Shown here: piece by piece, positions 15,539-23,231 of the stretch
Position numbering within the stretch: the first letter of the stretch is position 1
Layout of the letters: each line of letters begins with the position of its first letter
Origin: JANXXV01 sp038230275
GTDB lineage: Bacteria > Acidobacteriota > Terriglobia > Bryobacterales > Bryobacteraceae
NCBI GenBank assembly: GCA_038230275.1
Contig: JBBRNO010000094.1
Span: forward strand, 1-25,892
Reading direction: 5' to 3'
DNA: 25,892 bases
Made by a program: the position numbers and the translations under genes
Notes under the pieces: model-generated
What the model saw: the letters and a program-made list of their open reading frames with translations, nothing else
What the model was told of the DNA's origin: nothing
The model's database searches: none

Positions 15539-17059
15539 ATGGCTGTAATTGCTATCGATCTGGGCGCCACTGTCTGTAAAGCTGCCATCTTCGATGGCGG
15601 ACGGATGCTGGGCTACTGCTGCCGCCACCACGACTACACTTGCCCTGAGGATGGTTGGGCGGAGCAGGACGCATCCCAGGTTTGGTCGCTGGTGAGCCGT
15701 GTAGTGAAGGAATGCCTCGCCGGCTGTCAAGGCAATCCGAAGGTGGAAGCTCTTTCCGTCTCCGTTCAGGGCGATGCGATCATTCCCATCGATTCCGCGG
15801 GCAACCCGCTGCACGCCGCAATTCTCGGGATGGACACGCGCAGCTACCGTGAGGCCTTTGATCTGGAGGACCGATTTGGCAGCGGTCCGCTCTATGCCGC
15901 AACAGGTATGCCGTGCAAGCCGTTAAATGCCATCACGAAGATTTTGTGGCTGGAGCGTAATCATCCGGAATTGCGAAAGCGCCTCTGGAAATACGTTCAC
16001 TACGGCGAGTTTCTGCTGATGAAGCTGGCCGGGATTCCGGCCGTGGATTTCAGTATGGCGTCGCGCAGCATGGCCTTCGATCCCGTGGTGAAAGATTGGG
16101 TTCCCAGCATACTCGATTACGTCGGAATAGGCCCCGGGCAGCTTGGAAACGTCACTCCGTCGGGCGTGCCCATCGGCATCATTCGCAAGGCCGTTGCCGA
16201 CGAATGGGGAATCAACCGCAACGCGCTGCTGGTTGCGGGCAGTCACAACCAATGCATGGCGGCCATCGGCGCCGGCGTCATCGAGCCGCATTTGGCCTGC
16301 TATTCCATGGGTACAGCCGAGGTCATCAGCACCTCCTTTGGATCGCCCAAAATATCGCCCGCCATGTTGGAAGCAAACTACCCGTGCTATTGCCATGCCG
16401 TGGCGGATCAGTATTTCACAATCACCTTGAACCAGTCCGGCGGCCTCTCTCTGGAATGGTTTCATCACAATATCAGGGAACGCGCATCTGACGATGAGGC
16501 CGCCTTCGCGCGTTCGCTGGCTCAGGTCCGGTTGAAGCCGTCTCCGGTATTGTTCCTGCCGCATCTGGTCGGCAGCGGTACCCCCACCTGCGACCACCGT
16601 TCTCGAGGTGCTTTCATCGGCATGTCGATCAAGACCAGCCAGGTGGACCTGTTGCAGGCAGTTGTGGACGCACAGGCTTTTGAGGCCCGCTTAAACCTGG
16701 AAACACTCGACAACCTTGGCATCGTTATCACCGATCTGCGCGCGGTGGATTGGGGCGCCAAGGAGACCAGGATTCTGGAGTTAAAAGCCACGGTGCTGAA
16801 CCGTCCCATCCGCACTCTTCGTACCCCCGAGGCAGCGCTGCTCGGAACTGCTATGCTCACGCAAACGGCCGTGGGTCAGTTCCCAGACCTGGCTAGCGCC
16901 TGCAATGAATGTGTGCAAATCGCCTGCACCATTGAACCGAATCCGCGGGCCAAAGACGAGTACCAAGAATCGTTTGAACGATTCCGGCAACTTTACGGGA
17001 CCTTGAAGAGCTTCTACCGTCACTGGCATTCAGGTCAGCCTGCGTACGCTGCCGTCTAG
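15539..17059 (+). CDS. FGGY-family carbohydrate kinase homologue with altered active site
   Basis: This 506-residue protein has the two-domain FGGY layout: N-terminal IAIDLGATVCKAAIFD (4-19), GWAEQDASQVWSL (39-51), SVSVQGDAIIPIDSAGNPL (73-91) and GMDTRS (97-102). The sugar-kinase catalytic Asp normally sits in a GxHDQ-type motif; here the segment reads AGSHNQCMAAIGAG, with Asn237 (AAC at 16247-16249). The ATP-side motif is also changed: where active kinases have GGGAkS..w.Q..ADV, this protein has RAVDWGAKETRILELKATV (401-419). The phosphate loop reads LGAT instead of GTT/GTS types. The protein is otherwise full length and without frameshift. It is a single-gene unit, divergent from the GH140-like operon. 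It may be a diverged kinase with another base, or a non-catalytic sugar-binding protein. Confidence 0.82.
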   Translation: MAVIAIDLGATVCKAAIFDGGRMLGYCCRHHDYTCPEDGWAEQDASQVWSLVSRVVKECLAGCQGNPKVEALSVSVQGDAIIPIDSAGNPLHAAILGMDTRSYREAFDLEDRFGSGPLYAATGMPCKPLNAITKILWLERNHPELRKRLWKYVHYGEFLLMKLAGIPAVDFSMASRSMAFDPVVKDWVPSILDYVGIGPGQLGNVTPSGVPIGIIRKAVADEWGINRNALLVAGSHNQCMAAIGAGVIEPHLACYSMGTAEVISTSFGSPKISPAMLEANYPCYCHAVADQYFTITLNQSGGLSLEWFHHNIRERASDDEAAFARSLAQVRLKPSPVLFLPHLVGSGTPTCDHRSRGAFIGMSIKTSQVDLLQAVVDAQAFEARLNLETLDNLGIVITDLRAVDWGAKETRILELKATVLNRPIRTLRTPEAALLGTAMLTQTAVGQFPDLASACNECVQIACTIEPNPRAKDEYQESFERFRQLYGTLKSFYRHWHSGQPAYAAV

Positions 17060-17318
17060 GGTGGCTTTAAGCCGACGTCCGGGCGGCATCACGGTGCCGG
17101 CTCCAATTACGTGATGACACCGCGTGGCTGAGCCGCGACCGTGAGGGAGCGGTTGGCCGGTCGAATGCGCCCGCTTGAAGCGGAAGAAGGATCGCGTAAG
17201 TCGTTGATTCTTCGCGCGACCCTTTGGGAGCGAACGAGGCTACCCGATACAGGTGGCCTAAACCGAGAACAATGATCGCCCATGGCAACAATTGTAAGGT
17301 TTATCTCTGGACACAGCC
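17060..17318. other. Intergenic region between convergent genes
   Basis: No credible gene. Two small hairpins can be drawn, CGGCA/TGCCG (17084-17099) and CCGCTTGAAGCGG (17171-17183). Neither is followed by a T tract, so neither is called a terminator. Confidence 0.4.
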
Positions 17319-18131
17319 TCAATCCGCAATCAGTTGCCTCAAGTTTGCAAGACTGATCTCCACCCATCTCCGCTCTTTCGCTACGGTGTCGGCAATATTG
17401 CATTCGGGCGGCGGCCAGAGTTCCAAAATGCAGTTGAACCGGCGCCCCGCCTGTCGTAGCTGCTCCAACAGCCAGGGCATGTCAAGGCTTCCCTCCCCGG
17501 CTGGTGTACCTTCAATCGTAAAACCCATCATGTGACTCGCGCGTGAGATCTGGAAGTCCTTCACGTGCAGGTTGACCACGAACTCGCCCAGCGTGCGGAC
17601 CACTACCTCAGGCCCTTCCAGCGATCCGAACGAATTCACCGTGTCCAGGCAGATGCCTACGTTGGGGCTTTCAATCTCACGCACAATGCCGGCCAACGCC
17701 GCCGACGGAAACCGGTCGTGATTCTCCACGGCCAGGACAACTCCAGCCGACGTCAGTCGCGGAACGGACCGCCGTATCAGTTCCACCACCTCCCTTGGAT
17801 TGGGGTGATGGTCCGCCGTGTCTACCACTACCCGCAGCAGGCGCGATCCCAACACGTTACAGATGCGAATGTATTTCTCAAGGTGTTCGATGGAGATCCC
17901 GCGCGTCCCCACTTCCATTTCGATTCCCAAATCGTCGGCTCGCCGGCGCAGGCCGGCAAGCTCCGCGGCAGTAAGAACGTGGAGCGGCAGGTTGTCGGCG
18001 ATCTGGATCAGCCTGAAGCCCAGAGCAGCCGCGCGTTCCAGAAATGCGTGTACGTCCAGAGGTTCCGGCGGTGGAGAACCGGGGACGCCGATTTCCCAGG
18101 CACACGCGTAGGACCCAAGGCCAAGCTTCAT
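17319..18131 (-). CDS. Xylose isomerase-like TIM-barrel protein, candidate 3-oxoisoapionate decarboxylase
   Basis: A 270-residue protein of the sugar phosphate isomerase/epimerase superfamily. The metal ligands expected for this fold are visible: Glu136 (VENHDR), Asp163 (CLDTVNSFG), His189 (LHVKDF) and Glu237 (ILELWP). The start at ATG 18131, 13 bases after the stop of the upstream gene, gives MKLGLGSYACAW, the usual family start; a longer start at 18164 would overlap the upstream gene and add no conserved residues. It lies directly after the apnO-like gene. In the described apiose pathways OiaC, which decarboxylates 3-oxoisoapionate to L-erythrulose, is to my recollection of this fold, so the position fits. 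Alternatives are a hydroxypyruvate-isomerase-type OtnI or a ketose epimerase. The family is secure; the function is inferred from context. Confidence 0.8.
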   Translation of the reverse strand: MKLGLGSYACAWEIGVPGSPPPEPLDVHAFLERAAALGFRLIQIADNLPLHVLTAAELAGLRRRADDLGIEMEVGTRGISIEHLEKYIRICNVLGSRLLRVVVDTADHHPNPREVVELIRRSVPRLTSAGVVLAVENHDRFPSAALAGIVREIESPNVGICLDTVNSFGSLEGPEVVVRTLGEFVVNLHVKDFQISRASHMMGFTIEGTPAGEGSLDMPWLLEQLRQAGRRFNCILELWPPPECNIADTVAKERRWVEISLANLRQLIAD

Positions 18132-18144
18132 CCCACAGCCAGGG

Positions 18145-19011
18145 TCAGGCAACTGGAATTGCACGTTTCGCTACAGACGTCCCTTGTGTAATGGCCTTGA
18201 TCTCGGCCAGTACATTCTCCGGCTCGAATACTTTTTTCCAGTCTGGCTGCAGCAATAGTTTCTTACCGCGTTCAATAGCCATCAGCGCGCCATCGGAAAA
18301 TGGCGAGCCGACATACCCGAAGAGAATGCCGATGTCTACGTTGATGTGTCCAAGAATGAAGTCCCGCGCGGCTTCGGCCGGAACCCCTCGCCGGACGGCT
18401 TCGTCAATTGCTTCCTTAATGACAACCATGCAGGTAGCTACAACGGTTTCTGAGAGAGCCGGTTCTAAGATGGCCATCTGTTCCACGGTAACGCGATGCG
18501 CGCGCATGACGGGAGCGAACATCGCGCGCGCAATTTCCTCGCCTCGCGCGTAGTCTTCGTCCGGGCCTTGCATTAACGCGCAGACAATGTGCTGCTTGGC
18601 GCGGATGGCGCCGAAAAAGTCCATCTTGGCTTCGTGCTCGGTCTCGTCGTTCACTACCGGCGGATGGCAGGGATGGGTAACGAAATAACTGATGTCCAGC
18701 CGCTCAGGAAGTTCTCCACCATGCGGAGCCGCGGGGTCCAGACAAATCACCATCGCGCCGCTTTTCAGTCCCGGAACGATAGAGGGCGCTACCTTGCCGA
18801 TCAACATATCCGGTAGCGCCAGAATCGCGACATCCGCTTTCTGAACCGCGGCCTCGTGGGCGCAGATCGCAAGCCCGCGTTCCTTCAGCCGCTCAATTCC
18901 CGCTGGACTAATTTCGACGTACAGCATGTCAAAACTGGTTCGCTTCAAGTTATCGGCGATACGGCAACCCATCTTTCCGCCCGCGCCGAATACTGCAACC
19001 GTGGTTTTCAT
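18145..19011 (-). CDS. apnO: D-apionate oxidoisomerase-like NAD(P)-dependent enzyme
   Basis: The 288-residue protein begins with a Rossmann fold (AVFGAGGKMGCRIADNL, 6-22) and ends with a helical 6-phosphogluconate-dehydrogenase-like C-terminal domain. Conserved segments that I associate with the ApnO group are YFVTHPCHPPVVNDET (about 109-124), KQHIVCALMQGP (139-150), HRVTVEQMAILEPALSETV (172-190) and DFILGHINVDIG (217-228). ApnO oxidises and rearranges D-apionate to 3-oxoisoapionate. A ribosome site AGGAG lies at 19024-19028, 12 bases before the ATG. The gene is divergent from the AraC-type regulator and from the lactonase and dehydrogenase that would produce apionate. A related beta-hydroxyacid dehydrogenase acting on another sugar acid remains possible, but the operon context strongly favours apionate. 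Confidence 0.78.
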   Translation of the reverse strand: MKTTVAVFGAGGKMGCRIADNLKRTSFDMLYVEISPAGIERLKERGLAICAHEAAVQKADVAILALPDMLIGKVAPSIVPGLKSGAMVICLDPAAPHGGELPERLDISYFVTHPCHPPVVNDETEHEAKMDFFGAIRAKQHIVCALMQGPDEDYARGEEIARAMFAPVMRAHRVTVEQMAILEPALSETVVATCMVVIKEAIDEAVRRGVPAEAARDFILGHINVDIGILFGYVGSPFSDGALMAIERGKKLLLQPDWKKVFEPENVLAEIKAITQGTSVAKRAIPVA

Positions 19012-19096
19012 GTCGTCGTGTAGCTCCTGAATTCTCTCTACCGCCCCCTAGTCTAAAATCGCCTTGGCGCGTAAATCTACGAACATAAGGGAAACT

Positions 19097-19152
19097 TTTG
19101 TCAGAAAAACATCGGGCTAGAATTTCCACAAAAATGATAGTTTTCTAACAAA
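19097..19152. promoter_or_regulatory. Imperfect inverted repeat, candidate operator of the divergent apiose genes
   Basis: TTTGTCAGAAAAACATC (19097-19113) and the reverse complement of 19136-19152 (TTTGTTAGAAAACTATC) agree at 14 of 17 positions, with a 22-base spacer. The arms lie in the AT-rich part of the 194-base gap between the apnO-like gene (minus) and the AraC-type regulator gene (plus), where both promoters must be. The right arm shares AAAACTATC with the direct repeat at 3910. Confidence 0.5.
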
Positions 19153-19205
19153 CTCTGCAAGGGCTCTCATAGACGCGGGCCGCCTGTCATGGTTAACTCA
19201 TTACG

Positions 19206-20231
19206 GTGCGCTCAGTCCGCAATGCACGTTGGGAAGACGGCTATTCCCTGATAGAACCGCAGATCACCTCTGCCGGTCTCCACGTGTGGCCTTTCGATCC
19301 TTCGTTCCCAATTGATGTCCAGTTTTGGGTGATGCGGCGCGAAGCCGATATCAAAATGAACTGGCACAGTTACCTGGAGGTTCTCTATTGTCATTTGGGT
19401 GAGATCACCTACCAGGTTGGGGACCGCAGTTTCCCTATGAAAGAAGGAGACCTGTTCGTGATGAACGGCAGTCTGCCCCACCGCATCAGCCATTACGGCC
19501 GTGCCCAGGTCCGTGTTGCCGCCTTGTATTTTCAAGCCGACCTGATCCGCGCGCACGACCCATCCGGGGACGACATCGAATACCTGATGCCCTTCCTGGT
19601 GCAGGATGCCGATTTCCCTCACGTGGTGTCCGCGAAATCGGGCGTGCCGGCTCAGGTTTTCGACCTCATGCAGCGGGCTCACGCCGAGCTTCCAGCCGCT
19701 TCAAATCGGAGCAGGTTGTCCGTGCGAACGTATCTGAAGATGATTCTGGTGCTATTAGTAAATCATTATTCCCAATTCCGCGGGTCCGCGCCGGTTCTTC
19801 TACACAAGCAGAGAGATTTGGAACGGCTGTTGCCGGTATTTGAGCTAGTCGAGAAACGCTACGCCGATCCCATTCAGGTGGACGATGCGGCCGCGGTGGC
19901 CAATCTCAGCAAGTCCCACTTCATGAGATTTTTCAAGAACGTGACCGGCCAGCCGTTCGTGGTGCATCTGAACCAATATCGCGTCGTAAAAGCGCAGAAA
20001 CTTTTGGCGACCACCGATCGCTCAATTGCCGACGTCGGCCAGGAAGTCGGCTTCTGCAACCAAAGTTACTTCGGGCTGGTCTTCCGCCGGCTCACTCACG
20101 TCACGCCGCGCGAATACAAACTTCGGGCCGCCCATGAACAGTCTGAAGCCCCTAAGACCCCGGAGGGGGATCCATCTCGATCGAAGGCCATACCGGCCGG
20201 AAATGACAGATTCGCGGTCAAGAGCCGGTGA
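19206..20231 (+). CDS. AraC-family transcriptional regulator
   Basis: A 341-residue regulator. The N-terminal half is a cupin-like sensing domain (WHSYLEVLYCHLGEITYQVG, then MKEGDLFVMNGSLPHRI), expected to bind a small ligand. The C-terminal half (about 215-315) is the double helix-turn-helix DNA-binding domain: AAAVANLSKSHFMRFFKNVT as the first unit, and the AraC signature DVGQEVGFCNQSYFGLVFRR followed by TPREYK. A basic, probably disordered tail follows. The start is uncertain: GTG 19206 is the first in-frame start but has no clear ribosome site. It is placed between divergent apiose catabolic genes and is the only regulator in the window, so it most likely controls both sides in response to apiose or an intermediate. 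Confidence 0.87.
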   Translation: MRSVRNARWEDGYSLIEPQITSAGLHVWPFDPSFPIDVQFWVMRREADIKMNWHSYLEVLYCHLGEITYQVGDRSFPMKEGDLFVMNGSLPHRISHYGRAQVRVAALYFQADLIRAHDPSGDDIEYLMPFLVQDADFPHVVSAKSGVPAQVFDLMQRAHAELPAASNRSRLSVRTYLKMILVLLVNHYSQFRGSAPVLLHKQRDLERLLPVFELVEKRYADPIQVDDAAAVANLSKSHFMRFFKNVTGQPFVVHLNQYRVVKAQKLLATTDRSIADVGQEVGFCNQSYFGLVFRRLTHVTPREYKLRAAHEQSEAPKTPEGDPSRSKAIPAGNDRFAVKSR

Positions 20232-20307
20232 GTTCCGATCCGATCCCAACAAAACCGCGCATGATCATGAGAGCATCGCACGGGACGATTAGATTACACT
20301 CAAGAGC

Positions 20308-22212
20308 TTGACGCGAAACGTCCTCCACTACGGTAGCGAGCTTGATCTGCCGGTCAGACAAATCTTGCGCGCCGGACCCCTATCGGTTAGCTATGAAGCC
20401 GGCGCGCTGAGGCGACTCCGGGCGGGAACGGTGGAAGTGGTAAGGCAAATCTACGCAGCGGTCCGAGACCGGAACTGGCGCACGATACCGGGATTGATCT
20501 CCGGCGAGAAGATTGAATCGAGGTCAGACTCGTTTGAAATCTCGTACCGCTCGGAACATTTGGAAGACGGTATCCACTTCGCCTGGAACGCACACATTCT
20601 CGGAAAACCGGACGGAACCATCTTCTTTGAGATGGATGGTGCGGCCGGTTCCTCATTCTTAAAAAACCGGATCGGGGTGTGCGTCCTGCACCCGATACGC
20701 GAGTGTGCCGGAAAGCACTGCAAAATATACACTGCGGACCGGGGAATCATCGACACCGTATTTCCGCTCGAGATCGCCGCGCACCGCCCGTTTCAGAACA
20801 TCCACGCGATTATTCACCATCCTGCTCCAGGCTTGTCCGTTCAGATCCGTTTCGAAGGCGATGAGTTTGAGACCGAAGATCAACGCAACTGGACGGATAG
20901 TTCTTTCAAAACCTACAGCACGCCTGTATCGCGTCCCTTCCCGGTTCAGATCCACAGCGGAGACAAGGTCCGGCAGTCTGTGTCTGTTGCCGTTGACGGA
21001 ATTCAGGCGCTCGCGCGGGACCAATCGTCGGAGCCCGCGCTTACCATTGGAGAGAAGACCGAAAAGCGAATTCCTCCCATCGGCTTGGGGCTCGCGAGCG
21101 ACGGTGTACCGCTCGCGGAATCTGAGCTTAGCCGGCTGAAGAAGTTGCGAGTGGCGCATTTGCGGGCCGATCTCCATCTTTGCAATCCGGACTGGTTGCA
21201 TGTGCTGTCGCGCGCGGCCCGGGAATCGAAGGCGTTGTCTACAGCCCTTGAGCTGGCCCTGTTCGTTCCGGCGCATCCCGAGAGCCAACTGCGGATGCTT
21301 CGCGCCGAATGTAACAGGTTGGAGGTCAACATCGCGCGCTGGCTGGTGCTGCCGCCGGAGGCCCTTCCCCTCACCCGCGAACACTTGGCGGGGATAAGTC
21401 CAAACGCCGGCTTCGGCACTGGAACGGACGCCGATTTTTATGAGCTCAACACAAGTCCGCGGGCTTGGGATGCGGCGGACTTCTTGAGTTATTCCATGAG
21501 CCCGCAGGTACATGCCTTCGACAACGAATCCCTGTTTGAGACGCTGGAGACTCAGGGTACAACGGTTACAAATGCAATCGACATCTCGCGCGGGCTTCCC
21601 ATCGTAGTGTCGCCCGTTACCTTGAAACCTCGATTTAATGCGGTGGCAACCGGCGCGGACGCCCCTATTCTTCCTGGTGAGCTTCCCAAAGAGGTGGATC
21701 CGCGCCAAATGTCGATGTTCACAGCCGCGTGGATGGTAGGTAGTCTGCAATCGTTGATTCAGGCCGGCGCGCACAGCCTCACCTACTTTGAGACGGCGGG
21801 ATGGCGGGGACTAATGGAACGCGACACGGGATCGCCCCTTCCATCAAAGTTCAGGTCGATTCCGGGCTCGGTCTTTCCGGTCTATCACGTGCTAGCCGCC
21901 GTCGGCGAATTTCGCGGGGGAACGCTTCGCAATACGCAATCGAGCGACGCTCTTGCATTCCAGGGTTTCGCGGCGGAGTACCAGGGAGTTACTCGCATTC
22001 TTCTCGCCAACTACCGGCTCGAACCGCAGACCATCCGTGTCAGTGGACTGTCCGCCGCATCTGCAAGGATGACAATGCTCGGTGGGATGAACGCGTTCGA
22101 AGCGACTCCGATAGCCATTAGTCCGGATCGGGGTGCCTTCCCGGTAACTTTGCCGCCATACGCGGTGGCGCGCATCGACGTAGGACCGAATCACGTAGGA
22201 CCAAATCAATGA
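20308..22212 (+). CDS. apnL: D-apionolactonase-like protein
   Basis: A 634-residue cytoplasmic protein with no signal peptide. It opens D-apionolactone to D-apionate if the assignment holds. Segments that I associate with ApnL are RAGPLSVSYEAGALRRLRAG (21-40), AVRDRNWRTI (51-60), NRIGVCVLHPI (120-130), and EFETEDQRNWTDSSFKTY (186-203). The later part looks like a TIM barrel (residues about 250-520) followed by a C-terminal beta domain. The TTG 20308 start is chosen because an in-frame TAG lies at 20290-20292 and no ATG or GTG lies between; AAGAG just upstream is a weak ribosome site. It is 76 bases after the regulator gene and its stop overlaps the next start (ATGA), so lactonase and dehydrogenase are coupled. 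The family is small and poorly annotated; many databases call it hypothetical. Confidence 0.78.
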   Translation: MTRNVLHYGSELDLPVRQILRAGPLSVSYEAGALRRLRAGTVEVVRQIYAAVRDRNWRTIPGLISGEKIESRSDSFEISYRSEHLEDGIHFAWNAHILGKPDGTIFFEMDGAAGSSFLKNRIGVCVLHPIRECAGKHCKIYTADRGIIDTVFPLEIAAHRPFQNIHAIIHHPAPGLSVQIRFEGDEFETEDQRNWTDSSFKTYSTPVSRPFPVQIHSGDKVRQSVSVAVDGIQALARDQSSEPALTIGEKTEKRIPPIGLGLASDGVPLAESELSRLKKLRVAHLRADLHLCNPDWLHVLSRAARESKALSTALELALFVPAHPESQLRMLRAECNRLEVNIARWLVLPPEALPLTREHLAGISPNAGFGTGTDADFYELNTSPRAWDAADFLSYSMSPQVHAFDNESLFETLETQGTTVTNAIDISRGLPIVVSPVTLKPRFNAVATGADAPILPGELPKEVDPRQMSMFTAAWMVGSLQSLIQAGAHSLTYFETAGWRGLMERDTGSPLPSKFRSIPGSVFPVYHVLAAVGEFRGGTLRNTQSSDALAFQGFAAEYQGVTRILLANYRLEPQTIRVSGLSAASARMTMLGGMNAFEATPIAISPDRGAFPVTLPPYAVARIDVGPNHVGPNQ

Positions 22213-23231
22213 AACCCCTCCGTTTCGCGTTGATCGGTGCCGGGTTTTGGTCGAAATTTCAATTGGCCGCCTGGCGCGAAATCGATGGAGTGGAGTGTGT
22301 GGCAATTTGTGACCGCGCCCGCGAACGCGCCGTATGCCTGGCTGCGGCTGCCGGAGTTCCGGCGGCCTACAGTGACGCCAGAGAGTTGCTGCTCAGCGAG
22401 TCGCTCGATTTCGTTGACATCGTCACCAATCCTGAATCCAACAGCGAAATAGTAGCCCTGGCCGCCGGGCACCGCCTGCCGGCCGTCTGCCAAAAACCAA
22501 TGGCTCCCAGCTTGCAGGAAGCCATCCGGATGAAGGAGGTTTGTCAGGCCGCCGGGGTTGCGCTTTACGTCCACGAAAATTGGCGCTGGCAAACTCCCAT
22601 CCGCCAGCTCGGGCGCATCCTCGAATCGGGAGTGATCGGCACTCCATTCCGGGCTCGCATCCGCATGGCAAGCGGATTTTCGGTATTCGAGAATCAGCCG
22701 CTCCTTCGCAACGCGGAACGATTCCTGATTGCCGATATAGGCAGCCATGTTTTGGACGTCGCGCGGTTTTTGTTCGGCGAAGCCCTCACGGTATATGCGC
22801 AGACCGGCCGCATCCAGCAGGGCATCCGCGGCGAGGATGTCGCCACCGTGATTCTTCGCACAGCCCTCAACGCCACGGTGATCTGTGAGATGGGGTATGC
22901 AGGAGCGCCGCTCGGGAAAGATTCGTTTCCACAAACGTTCGTCCTGGTGGAAGGAAATCAGGGGTCCATCGAATTGGAATCCGACTACCGGATCAGCGTC
23001 ACCACCGCGGCCGGAACCGATTCACAACGGTTCGCGCCTCCCCTTTACTCATGGGCGGATCGTGACTATGCTATCGTTCACGCCAGCATCGTTCCTTGTC
23101 AGGAGAATATTCTGGCGGGGCTCAGAGGTCAGCGGCAGCCGGAGACCACCGCCGAGGACAACTACAAAACCATGCAACTGGTCTTCGCCGCCTATGATTC
23201 GGCTCAAAGCGGAGAGGTGGTTCACCTGTGA
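22209..23231 (+). CDS. apsD: D-apiose dehydrogenase-like Gfo/Idh/MocA oxidoreductase
   Basis: A 340-residue NAD(P)-dependent dehydrogenase that would oxidise D-apiose to apionolactone. The Rossmann start is ALIGAGFWSKFQLAAW (7-22), with CDR at 34-36 after the second strand. The family EKP motif appears as QKP (95-97). HENWRWQTPIRQLG (122-135) and DIGSHVLDVARFLFG (176-190), with the likely catalytic His180, are features I associate with ApsD. The C-terminal two-thirds is the alpha/beta substrate and oligomerisation domain. The start shares an ATGA overlap with the lactonase stop, and the stop shares a GTGA overlap with the ABC ATPase gene, so all are one transcript. The Gfo/Idh/MocA family is certain; the apiose substrate is assigned from the motif set plus the adjacent lactonase. 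Confidence 0.8.
   Translation: MKPLRFALIGAGFWSKFQLAAWREIDGVECVAICDRARERAVCLAAAAGVPAAYSDARELLLSESLDFVDIVTNPESNSEIVALAAGHRLPAVCQKPMAPSLQEAIRMKEVCQAAGVALYVHENWRWQTPIRQLGRILESGVIGTPFRARIRMASGFSVFENQPLLRNAERFLIADIGSHVLDVARFLFGEALTVYAQTGRIQQGIRGEDVATVILRTALNATVICEMGYAGAPLGKDSFPQTFVLVEGNQGSIELESDYRISVTTAAGTDSQRFAPPLYSWADRDYAIVHASIVPCQENILAGLRGQRQPETTAEDNYKTMQLVFAAYDSAQSGEVVHL

Noticed and set aside
15426..15548. Short frame (GTG start, 40 codons) ending ten bases inside the FGGY gene, with a hydrophobic end and GAGAGG upstream
   Set aside because: A coupled leader peptide is possible, but the composition is not clearly coding and there is no comparative support.
20659..21774. Long open frame (371 codons) on the minus strand
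   Set aside because: It lies wholly antisense to the apnL-like gene, has no recognisable motif and is rich in Arg and Gln, as expected of a shadow frame in GC-rich coding sequence.
22189..22208. Short tandem repeat (AATCACGTAGGACC-like) at the end of the apnL-like gene
   Set aside because: It encodes a repeated GPNHVGPNQ-type tail and sits in frame before the stop; a small local duplication with no sign of function.
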